Shown piece after piece: positions 1 through 6,109 of a stretch of DNA of 6,109 nt. The stretch is from Bryobacterales bacterium (lineage in GTDB: Bacteria; Acidobacteriota; Terriglobia; Bryobacterales; Bryobacteraceae). The notes under the pieces were generated by a model. It did no database searches. It was not told the DNA's origin and saw nothing but the letters and a program-made list of their open reading frames with translations. The stretch spans positions 1 to 6,109 of the forward strand of contig JAOAPP010000050.1 in NCBI GenBank assembly GCA_025462985.1. Direction: 5' to 3'. Within the stretch, counting starts at the first letter, position 1. The number at the start of each line of letters is the position of its first letter. Both the position numbers and the translations under genes were made by a program.

Positions 1-224
1 TTCGTTTCGAGGCGCCGTTCTTCAACGAGTTCGTCGTTCGTACAAACGGAAAGTCGCCGGAGCAGGTGAACGCGGCGCTTCTTGAGAAGAGAATCATCGG
101 CGGTTTGCCGCTCGAGCGTTTCTATCCGGAGCTGAAAGACTGCGTGCTGCTTTGCGCGACCGAGATGAGCAAACGCGCAGATATGGACACGGTCGCGGCC
201 GCATTCGGCGGGAAGGCTCAATAA
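1..224 (+). CDS. gcvPA: Glycine dehydrogenase (aminomethyl-transferring) subunit 1, C-terminal part (partial gene)
   Basis: The frame is open from the left edge of the window to TAA at 222-224 and encodes 73 complete residues, starting RFEAPFFNEF and ending AAFGGKAQ. The gene begins outside the window. The visible piece has the features of the GcvPA C-terminus: an FFNEFVV segment, a GGLPLERFYPELKD segment (the 'gi.gG..l...yp.l' region of the P-protein family) and CVLLCATEM shortly before the end. In split P-proteins, GcvPA pairs with GcvPB to decarboxylate glycine and load the aminomethyl group on the lipoyl arm of GcvH in the cytoplasm. The gene downstream is gcvPB with no spacer, which is the usual gcvPA-gcvPB order and strongly supports the call. 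A gcvT/gcvH pair further upstream is plausible but is not visible. Confidence 0.93.
   Translation, partial: RFEAPFFNEFVVRTNGKSPEQVNAALLEKRIIGGLPLERFYPELKDCVLLCATEMSKRADMDTVAAAFGGKAQ
210..216 (+). promoter_or_regulatory. Ribosome binding site of gcvPB, inside the end of gcvPA
   Basis: GGGAAGG lies 8 bases before the gcvPB ATG at 225 and inside the last codons of gcvPA. It supports ATG 225 as the start. It also suggests that ribosomes finishing gcvPA re-initiate on gcvPB, which would keep the two subunits in balance. Confidence 0.6.
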
Positions 225-1707
<1,483 letters not shown>

Positions 1708-1727
<20 letters not shown>

Positions 1728-2502
1728 CTTCTTCTATGACCTGTTTCACGGTGGGGCTTCGCAGCACGGTGGCGTTGTCGCCGCGCGGAGCCCAAATTTC
1801 CGGATCGGTTACGACGAAGATGGCCAGAACAGGCACTCCGGTCGCTGCGGCCAAATGAGTGATCCCCGAATCGTTACCGATATAAAGGCGCGCTCCTGCT
1901 ATCCAGCTGGAAAGGTCGGCCAGATCGTCAAAACGCTTTGCCTGACCAAGCGTTTCTTCTGGCCCGGCGCACCACTCGACGGCTGTCTTCACCGTGGATG
2001 CCAGTTCGCGGAACGAGTCGAGGGGCCAGTTTTTGCGCCTGCTTCCTGAGAACGGGTGAATGACGATGGAATCCCTCGGCTCAGTTGGAATGACGTTAAT
2101 TCGCGGCTGCAGCCCACGCCTTGCGCCGACTTGTTCGGCAAAGAAATCCGTGGCATGGCCGGAGTGATCTGAACCCGGCAACGCGGGATAAAAGTCGCAG
2201 GGAACCCCTACAGCCTCCATGGCTGCCCGGAACTCCGGCCGGTTTGCGCCGTACCAGCTCACGATATGGTCGAAGCATTTCAGGTAAGAGGCCAACACGG
2301 CATCGGAGGGGAGGTCGCCCAAGCCCATGACGTTGAGCGCGGTGGACGAGAGAGCCCGTGAAGCCTCTCCGAACTGGATAAGCGGAACAGCGGCCCTGGG
2401 AACCCAAATCTCGTTGTATTCGGCGACAGCGAGATGCTGCATAGCAGGGAACGCGAGAATGCAGTCCCCGATGGCGCCTGGGCGGATAATCAGCCGTCGC
2501 AG
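1708..2502 (-). CDS. Glycosyltransferase family 9 (heptosyltransferase-like) protein, probable CTG start
   Basis: GT9 enzymes transfer heptose or related sugars from a nucleotide donor to lipopolysaccharide or other envelope glycans at the inner face of the membrane. With the CTG at 2502 as start the protein has 264 residues. Visible motifs are the N-terminal RRLIIRPGAIGDCILAFPA (residues 2-20, the family's 'R.GAiGD.il..Pa' donor loop), IHPFSGSRRKNWP (148-160), and YIGNDSGITHLAAATGVPV (207-225) followed by TDPEIWAPRG (232-241), the classic C-terminal donor-binding block. The first ATG, at 2442, would remove the essential GD loop. Upstream in this frame there is a TGA at 2523-2521 and no ATG, GTG or TTG before the motif, so CTG 2502, preceded by AGCAGG, is the best start. 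The gene begins 10 bases after the DsbD-alpha stop and is the last gene of the operon. Its length is below the usual 320-350 of heptosyltransferases. Sugar and acceptor cannot be told. Confidence 0.85.
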
Positions 2503-2508
2503 GATGAA

Positions 2509-2514
2509 CCTGCT
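2509..2514 (-). promoter_or_regulatory. Shine-Dalgarno-like AGCAGG before the CTG start of the GT9 gene
   Basis: On the minus strand AGCAGG (2514-2509) lies 6 bases before the CTG at 2502 and overlaps the stop codon of the DsbD-alpha gene (TAG 2515-2513). The spacing is good for initiation at CTG, and the position favours re-initiation by ribosomes that have just ended the upstream gene. Confidence 0.45.
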
Positions 2515-2974
2515 ATTCGATCAACACAGGAACCCGGACGTCGAGGGTGGCCGGTCGGAAGCACATCTGCGTGTTGCAGGCCTGGTAGTGAATCTTGCCG
2601 TCGATGGTGGCAAGACCGGGCGGAGCGTCGGCAGGCGCTTTGAACTCGGTCTCGATCGTGAAAGAGCCCGTAAAGACGCTTAGCGTCTCGGTTCCCACGT
2701 TGATTTCTTCCGGTTTCGGATACTTCACGTTCTCCGCTTCAAGCGGAGCGCCGGACCACTTCAGCCGCAGAGGCACGGTGTATTCGCCGCCTGGCTTGTC
2801 ACTGTTCACGTGAAAGCCGGGAAGAGCCATGACTTGGAGCCTCGCCAAGGCTGTTCCGCCGCGCTTTATTGTGAGCTGTTGGGCAGGCTGGACCGCGAGC
2901 TTATTTTGTTGGGCCAGCGCTGCGAGCGGGAGGCATGTGCAGACTAGTGCTTTGAGTGTCGTGCGCCGACACAT
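2513..2974 (-). CDS. Secreted stand-alone DsbD alpha-domain protein (DsbD_N family)
   Basis: This 153-residue exported protein starts at ATG 2974. A start 12 bases upstream at 2986 (MSWAM) is also possible. MCRRTTLKA forms a basic n-region, LVCTCLPLAALA a hydrophobic core, and cleavage is likely after ALA before QQNK. The mature part has the immunoglobulin-like DsbD N-domain pattern: VMALPGFHVNSDKP in the first half, then IHYQACNTQMCFRPATL, where Cys133 and Cys138 match the redox pair of DsbD alpha domains ('YQgC....C.pP'). In full-length DsbD this domain takes electrons from the gamma domain and hands them to periplasmic thiol proteins; here no membrane or gamma domain follows. The upstream neighbour is a TlpA-like thioredoxin, a natural redox partner. 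The first 74 bases overlap the 3' end of that gene in another frame. A larger frame open to 3091 has no added conserved sequence and is not used. Partner and electron source are inferred. Confidence 0.85.
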   Translation of the reverse strand: MCRRTTLKALVCTCLPLAALAQQNKLAVQPAQQLTIKRGGTALARLQVMALPGFHVNSDKPGGEYTVPLRLKWSGAPLEAENVKYPKPEEINVGTETLSVFTGSFTIETEFKAPADAPPGLATIDGKIHYQACNTQMCFRPATLDVRVPVLIE

Positions 2975-3503
2975 TGCCCAAGACATTCTCGATCTCACTC
3001 TGATACTGGTTCTTTCCAGCCAAACCGACGTGAACATAAGATACTTTGCCATCCCGGCCGATGATGAAAGTGGTGGGCAGCGAATCGACACCGCCGTAAA
3101 GCTGAGTCACGGAATCGTTCCCCAGCAAAATCCGGTAGTTGATTTTGTGCTCGGCGATATATGGCTTGACGGCCTTCCAGCCTTCTTCGTCCATGGACAC
3201 CCCCACGATCTCGAGTCCCTTTGACTTATATTGCTGCTGGAACTGGGTAAACCATGGGATTTCGAGCCCGCACGGTCCGCACCAGGTCGCCCAGAAGTTG
3301 AGAAGGACGGCTTTTCCGCGATAGTCTGACAGCTTGATCGGCGTTCCGTTCGCATCCTGCAGCGTGAAGTCCGGGGCAGGCTTTCGATCCGAGCGTTCGG
3401 CCGCCGCGTTGTCGGAAGCATGCGCGGTGCTTGTTTGGGAACAGGAGGCTAATAAAGCCACTGCGGCGATCGTTCCCGCCGCAAGAAAGGTTCGAATACT
3501 CAC
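2901..3503 (-). CDS. TlpA/ResA-type thioredoxin-fold lipoprotein
   Basis: This 200-residue membrane-anchored thiol-disulfide oxidoreductase starts at GTG 3503, preceded by GAGG 5 bases away. The N-terminus VSIRTFLAAG... has a hydrophobic stretch ending in LLASC, a lipobox with Cys21 as the lipidated residue. The AhpC/TSA-redoxin fold follows: APDFTLQDANG (43-53), LNFWATWCGPC with catalytic Cys75 and Cys78, VGVSMDEEGW (100-109) and SLPTTFIIGRDG (141-152), where Pro143 is the expected cis-proline. Such proteins reduce disulfides of exported proteins or of c-type cytochrome apoproteins. The start GTG overlaps the stop of the upstream HExxH gene as GTGA, and the end overlaps the DsbD-alpha gene by 74 bases. 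The conserved fold ends near residue 177 (ENVLGN), leaving a tail of about 23 residues. An in-frame extension to 3665 adds no signal-like or conserved sequence and is rejected. The physiological substrate is unknown. Confidence 0.92.
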   Translation of the reverse strand: MSIRTFLAAGTIAAVALLASCSQTSTAHASDNAAAERSDRKPAPDFTLQDANGTPIKLSDYRGKAVLLNFWATWCGPCGLEIPWFTQFQQQYKSKGLEIVGVSMDEEGWKAVKPYIAEHKINYRILLGNDSVTQLYGGVDSLPTTFIIGRDGKVSYVHVGLAGKNQYQSEIENVLGNVSAHDTQSTSLHMPPARSAGPTK

Positions 3504-4018
3504 GAACACCTCACACCCCAGTATCGCTCGAATGCTCCCCGGAACCAATCCATTCGCGGTTTTTGCCATCGCGCCGCAAGTCGGAAAGTCCGGTGTCGGG
3601 GGACGCCGGAGTAGAGCCAGGCGGCAGTATCGCAGAAGCTTTCGCAAACGTACTCTTTCCAACACCGGCCTCCAGCGGCAAGCGCGTCCTTGCGTACGCT
3701 GGACGATTCACCGATTTCAGCGCGCGCTCCCAAGCTCAGCTCTGTTTCGAGCAGCTGCGTGTAACTTTCGCGCAACGAGTTGGAAAGGCGGGGCCAAATG
3801 AAATGAAAGAATTCGTGAACCAAAATGAGCCGCAGGAGGACTGGGTTGGCCAGCAGTTCCTCTTCGAGGACCACTCTTCGCTCGCGAATGAAACTAGCGG
3901 CATGCACGGCGGTTCCAAGATGAGGATGCGCAGACAACAGTTTGCCCCGGTGTTCCGTTAGCTGAGGCCGGAAGGAAATAGATAGGGGGCTGCCCGGCGT
4001 GGCCGGTAGCCCCCTCAA
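3500..4018 (-). CDS. Putative HExxH zinc metallopeptidase-like protein of unknown family, start uncertain
   Basis: I do not recognise a named family. The frame ends at TGA 3502-3500 and carries ILVHEFFHFIW with HEFFH at 3817-3803, a zinc-binding HExxH. About 54 residues later comes WKEYVCESFCDTAAWLY, where a Glu or Asp could be the third ligand, as in gluzincin-type peptidases. The region VHAASFIRERRVVLEEELL before the motif looks like genuine protein sequence. No signal peptide or membrane segment is seen, so a cytoplasmic location is likely. The stop overlaps the TlpA GTG as GTGA, strong evidence that this frame is translated. The start is unclear: TTG 4018 is given here (172 aa); TTG 3937 and GTG 3907 are shorter options with poor Shine-Dalgarno sequences; the frame is open further up to 4165, but that part is Arg/Pro-rich and overlaps the isomerase gene. 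A terminator-like hairpin lies at 3985-4014, so one of the shorter starts is quite possible. Peptidase activity is inferred from motifs only. Confidence 0.7.
   Translation of the reverse strand: MRGLPATPGSPLSISFRPQLTEHRGKLLSAHPHLGTAVHAASFIRERRVVLEEELLANPVLLRLILVHEFFHFIWPRLSNSLRESYTQLLETELSLGARAEIGESSSVRKDALAAGGRCWKEYVCESFCDTAAWLYSGVPRHRTFRLAARWQKPRMDWFRGAFERYWGVRCS
3507..3512 (-). promoter_or_regulatory. Ribosome binding site that decides the GTG start of the TlpA-like gene
   Basis: GAGGTG at 3512-3507 on the minus strand places GAGG 5 bases before GTG 3503, inside the last codons of the HExxH gene. This start gives a complete lipoprotein signal, which the longer in-frame options would bury. 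Confidence 0.65.
3985..4014 (-). terminator. GC-rich hairpin, probable Rho-independent terminator of the parvulin gene
   Basis: GGGGGCTGCC (3985-3994) and GGTAGCCCCC (4005-4014) pair as a 10-bp stem with one G-T pair around a 10-base loop that could itself fold partly. On the minus strand the stem starts 32 bases after the TAA of the isomerase gene and is followed by TATCTATTTCCTT, a moderate T-rich tail. Position, strength and tail fit a terminator. It lies in the 5' region of the HExxH frame, so it could also attenuate read-through into the downstream operon. Confidence 0.6.
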
Positions 4019-4046
4019 AGCTGACAGGATCAGCAGACGGTGCTGT

Positions 4047-5087
4047 TTACTGATTCCCTTGTTTAGGCGAACCTGAACTGGCGGTCGCCGGAACGGTGTG
4101 AGCGGGCTTCGAGAGCGACGGAATAGTGGAGGCGCTGGCTGTTGCAAAGAAGTCGGGATCCGCACTGGTCACTTTATATTTGTCCAGTTCCTGTTTGACT
4201 GCAGCGTTGTTCTTGTCCGACTGCAGCTTCTGCTCGATCTGTGGACGCGCCTGCTCAAAAGTCTCCTTAGCACGGCTTTCCAGTTTGATGATGTAGAAGG
4301 CGTTGCCGGTGCGGATCGGCTCCGAGACTTGGCCAGGCTGCAATTTGTTGAAAACGACCGTCTTCAGATCAGCCGGAACGTTTGGAGCACCGAGCGAGAG
4401 TGCGCCAAGATCCCCGCCCTTGGCCGCGGAAGCCTGATTATCAGACTCGGTTCGCGCCAGCGTCGCGATGTCGGCACCGGCTTTGATTTTCTTTTCAATG
4501 TCATCGGCTTTATCATGCGCCTGCTGCTCCGTGCGGCTCACACCGCCGGCTGATGCCGGGGTGCCGGGAGGATTGAAGGCCACGACGATGCCGCTCAATT
4601 TCGCGATATCGAACTCGTCCTGATGGGAATCGAAGTAGCTCTTGGGGTCACCGGAACCAGCACTGGACGCAGCCAGCTTGCTCATGTATGCCTGGGCCAG
4701 GATGTTGTCCCGATCGAGCTTGATCTGCTCCTTCACGGGAGACTGCTGGTCCAGACCTTGTTTGGTGGCCTGCTCCGCCAGATCGTTCACCAGGTACAAA
4801 CGCTCGAACAGAGTTTGAAGGTTGGGAGCGCTCTTGCGCTGACTCTCGGGAATCAGCTTCAGGAGATCGGCAGCCTGCTTGGCCGTGACCTGCTTGCCGT
4901 TGATTGTGCCCACAATTCGGGAGGGGTCCTTGGCGGCAATGGCTTCCGGGCCACGCACTTTGAGTTCGGGGGACGAGGCGGGAGCGCTCTTCTGGGCCGG
5001 AGACCCCGGAGTGGCGTTGGGAGCCGTTTGCGACCACGCCGACAGGGCCGTTCCGGCAAATAGAAATAGAGTGACACTACTTTTCAT
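4047..5087 (-). CDS. Secreted SurA/PrsA-like parvulin peptidyl-prolyl cis-trans isomerase
   Basis: This 346-residue exported foldase starts at ATG 5087, with a weak GGAA 5-6 bases upstream. MKSSVTLFLFAGTALSAWSQ is a signal peptide with likely cleavage after residue 18 or 20, followed by a Pro/Ala/Ser linker (21-42). A SurA-N-like helical part spans about 55-150: VGTINGKQVTAKQAADLL is the usual opening of this domain. The parvulin domain covers about 161-271, with AKGGDLGALSLG (222-233) and KLQPGQVSEPIRTGNAFYIIKLE, the family signature. The tail from 317 on is Ser/Ala/Pro-rich and probably disordered. Parvulins of this type isomerise peptidyl-prolyl bonds and chaperone envelope proteins outside the cytoplasm. 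There is one parvulin domain, as in PrsA, not two as in E. coli SurA. The gene is preceded by 94 bases of spacer and followed by a hairpin, so it may be its own transcription unit. No lipobox is seen. Confidence 0.92.
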   Translation of the reverse strand: MKSSVTLFLFAGTALSAWSQTAPNATPGSPAQKSAPASSPELKVRGPEAIAAKDPSRIVGTINGKQVTAKQAADLLKLIPESQRKSAPNLQTLFERLYLVNDLAEQATKQGLDQQSPVKEQIKLDRDNILAQAYMSKLAASSAGSGDPKSYFDSHQDEFDIAKLSGIVVAFNPPGTPASAGGVSRTEQQAHDKADDIEKKIKAGADIATLARTESDNQASAAKGGDLGALSLGAPNVPADLKTVVFNKLQPGQVSEPIRTGNAFYIIKLESRAKETFEQARPQIEQKLQSDKNNAAVKQELDKYKVTSADPDFFATASASTIPSLSKPAHTVPATASSGSPKQGNQ

Positions 5088-5181
5088 TCAATTCCAGTTC
5101 GGAACCTTCACTCTATCACGCAATTAGGAAGGCTCGGAAGCCCCCAGTCGACCGCGTTGGCTGAAGTCTCGTAGTGGAAAT
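5088..5181 (-). other. Spacer between the BON-domain and parvulin genes, with a weak hairpin
   Basis: Read on the minus strand, this 94-base spacer holds a short stem at 5145-5128: GGGGGCT, loop TCCG, then AGCCTTC, with 7 pairs of which two are G-T. The sequence after it (CTAATTGCG) is only slightly T-rich, so it is at best a weak terminator of the BON gene. No clear -35/-10 promoter for the isomerase gene can be read. Confidence 0.35.
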
Positions 5182-5544
5182 CTACTGTACGACTTCGGCC
5201 TTCTTCATGGCTCCAAATGCTTTTGCCCCGCCTGTGACCTGGATGTTGTTGACTACTTTAGCCGCTCCCGCTGCATGGGCCATTCGGGTGGCCGAACCTT
5301 TATGCTGCATGACGGCGGTCGTTCCTTCCCAGGTCACCACGCCGTGCGCAACGCGAAATTTGAAGCCGTCCTTCCCGATTTTGGACTTGGCCAGTTTCGT
5401 CCGGATAGTGCCCTCAATCTCCGCATCACTCGGAGTGACGACGTGATTCGAAGCGGGAGCGCTGCGCGTCGAAGACGCAGGGGCGTTTCCGACCAAAGAG
5501 ACGGCCAAGATGACGTTGCAGAGAAACAGACTGAGTGAGCGCAT
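5182..5544 (-). CDS. Secreted BON-domain protein
   Basis: This 120-residue protein starts at ATG 5544. MRSLSLFLCNVILAVSLVGN is a signal peptide with likely cleavage after APA (residue 23), and a short Ser/Ala/Pro linker follows. Residues 39-103 match the BON domain (as in OsmY): DAEIEGTIRTKLA, then FRVAHGVVTWEGT with the typical glycine-centred 'v.dG.V.l.G' turn, then AAGAAKVVNNIQV, the 'A....gv..v.n.i.v' ending. A single BON domain is present, whereas OsmY has two. BON proteins are thought to bind membranes or envelope partners; the role here is not known. The frame is open up to 5823, but the added part has no signal or conserved motif, while ATG 5544 opens directly on a signal peptide. There is no good Shine-Dalgarno sequence before 5544, so initiation may be leaderless or weak. 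The next gene is 94 bases downstream. Confidence 0.85.
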   Translation of the reverse strand: MRSLSLFLCNVILAVSLVGNAPASSTRSAPASNHVVTPSDAEIEGTIRTKLAKSKIGKDGFKFRVAHGVVTWEGTTAVMQHKGSATRMAHAAGAAKVVNNIQVTGGAKAFGAMKKAEVVQ

Positions 5545-5905
5545 ATGAGATAGTGTCCGTTGTATAAGTGCAACCAGCGGCGCAGAACTCGCACCAGAAT
5601 TCCGCGGCCTTACGGAAATTGGCCTCAAGAGCACTGACGATCCGACGATATAAACCGTCGCGTGCATACATACGGTTCGATCTGCGGCCCCATTCACTCC
5701 CGAAAGAGCGTATCTCAAAGATTCATCTGTCTCGCCATGACTCGGCGAGTATTCGCGAGTTGCCTGTTCGTTCTGGCCCTGAGAGTGCGATTCAAAGCAG
5801 ATCTCCTGGTGCGCAATCTGCATAACTTCACGACATGCAGGCCGGGGCCACCCAACGTCCTTCCGTGCTCCAGGATTCCCGTTCTTTCTGGCGGCGGTGT
5901 ATTCG

Positions 5906-6061
5906 ATGTCCTATGAAAACTACCCGCTCGCCTATATCTCGCCGTGCATCGTCCGCGCTCTGGCGTGCGTTGTGACGTACTTCGCGGCCGCACAACTTCT
6001 TGCTGAAACCAGGCCCGGAACCTTCGAAAGCAGGTGCACCGGGTTTAGTTGCCTGGGATAG
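5906..6061 (+). CDS. Doubtful small hydrophobic ORF or gene remnant (51 aa)
   Basis: ATG 5906 to TAG 6059-6061 encodes 51 residues beginning MSYENYPLAYISPCIV, followed by a hydrophobic run (RALACVVTYFAAAQLL) that could be one membrane helix. The frame is also open upstream, where PFFLAAVYS precedes the ATG, back to a stop near 5781. Third codon positions in the first half are strongly GC-rich, as in a real gene; the second half loses this pattern. There is no Shine-Dalgarno sequence and no recognised family. It could be a small membrane protein, the remnant of a decayed gene, or chance. Confidence 0.2.
   Translation: MSYENYPLAYISPCIVRALACVVTYFAAAQLLAETRPGTFESRCTGFSCLG
6014..6050 (+). terminator. 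Possible weak terminator-like hairpin
   Basis: CCCGG (6014-6018) pairs with CCGGG (6039-6043), and inside it ACCT (6020-6023) pairs with AGGT (6032-6035), leaving a small asymmetric bulge and an 8-base loop. TTTAGTT follows on the plus strand. No plus-strand gene ends just before it, so its function is uncertain. Confidence 0.25.
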
Positions 6062-6109
6062 TCATGGTGGTTGCTTAGTCAGCGGTGATGGCTCGCTGGA
6101 TGGTGCGCA

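Larger units (their letters stand above)
5545..6109. other. Stretch of 565 bases without a supportable gene
   Basis: All long open frames here (for example 5568-5825 and 5662-5916 plus, 5715-5993 minus) are rich in Arg, Ser, Thr and Pro, overlap one another, and show no motif or ribosome binding site. The promoter of the BON gene should lie at its left end, but no convincing -35/-10 pair could be chosen: TTGCAC at 5573-5568 and TATACA at 5565-5560 (minus) are too close together. A small hydrophobic frame at 5906-6061 and a hairpin at 6014-6043 are the only items worth noting and are listed separately. No tRNA or repeat was seen. Confidence 0.5.

Noticed and set aside
3431..3961. 176-residue open frame on the plus strand
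   Set aside because: It lies opposite the HExxH and TlpA genes, starts MFGNRRLIKPLRRSF, has no motif or ribosome binding site, and is explained as a shadow of the minus-strand genes.
4019..4165. N-terminal extension of the HExxH protein to the GTG at 4165
   Set aside because: The extra part is Arg/Pro-rich, overlaps the isomerase gene by 119 bases and has no Shine-Dalgarno sequence.
4623..5063. 146-residue open frame on the plus strand
   Set aside because: It is antisense to the parvulin gene, and its Leu/Gly/Arg-rich composition is typical of the complement of an Ala/Gln/Lys-rich protein.
5547..5573. Promoter for the BON gene built from TTGCAC and TATCTC on the minus strand
   Set aside because: The spacer is 15 bases and the start site would fall at or inside the start codon, so the match is not convincing.
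5731..5749. Inverted repeat CTCGCC / GGCGAG as a regulator site
   Set aside because: It is a 6-bp stem only, without a gene start or tail next to it, and is likely to be chance in GC-rich DNA.
5545..5823. N-terminal extension of the BON-domain protein to position 5823
   Set aside because: The added 93 residues have no conserved pattern and would bury the signal peptide that begins at ATG 5544.
6051..6109. Possible tRNA start (TTAGTCAGCGGTGATGG resembles a D-arm)
   Set aside because: No acceptor or anticodon stem can be paired in the bases present, and the window ends before a full tRNA could be seen.

Overview
The window shows a compact bacterial chromosome segment of moderately high GC, with two gene blocks that face each other and meet at about position 1,715. 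The split glycine decarboxylase (gcvPA plus gcvPB instead of one long gcvP), the lipoprotein TlpA/DsbD-alpha pair, and the style of the small envelope genes fit an Acidobacteriota (Terriglobia-like) genome. That assignment is inferred from gene content; there is no rRNA or other phylogenetic marker here.

Plus-strand block (1-1727): the last 73 codons of gcvPA, followed with no gap (stop TAA directly before ATG) by a complete gcvPB. Together they encode the P-protein of the glycine cleavage system, which decarboxylates glycine and passes the aminomethyl group to the lipoyl H-protein.

Minus-strand block (5544 down to 1708), in transcription order: a secreted BON-domain protein (120 aa); a secreted SurA/PrsA-like parvulin peptidyl-prolyl isomerase (346 aa) followed by a GC-rich hairpin that looks like a terminator; an unrecognised HExxH metallopeptidase-like protein; a TlpA/ResA-type thioredoxin lipoprotein; a stand-alone DsbD alpha-domain protein; and a GT9 (heptosyltransferase-like) glycosyltransferase. 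The last four are packed with overlapping or nearly touching ends (GTGA overlap, 74-base overlap, 10-base gap), so they very likely form one translationally coupled operon. Most products act in or on the cell envelope: folding of exported proteins, thiol redox and surface glycan assembly.

Points of interest: the conserved N-terminus of the GT9 protein lies upstream of its first ATG, in a frame with no ATG, GTG or TTG start, and a CTG with a Shine-Dalgarno-like sequence is the best start. The DsbD-alpha signal peptide is encoded in the same DNA as the C-terminal tail of TlpA. The HExxH protein is fused by translational coupling to the redox pair, and a terminator-like hairpin lies at or inside its 5' end. 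GcvPB and the GT9 gene overlap tail to tail by 20 bases.

The right-hand 565 bases (5545-6109) hold no gene I can defend. There is one short hydrophobic open frame and one hairpin there, both weak. I saw no CRISPR array, tRNA, rRNA, insertion sequence or attachment site in the window.
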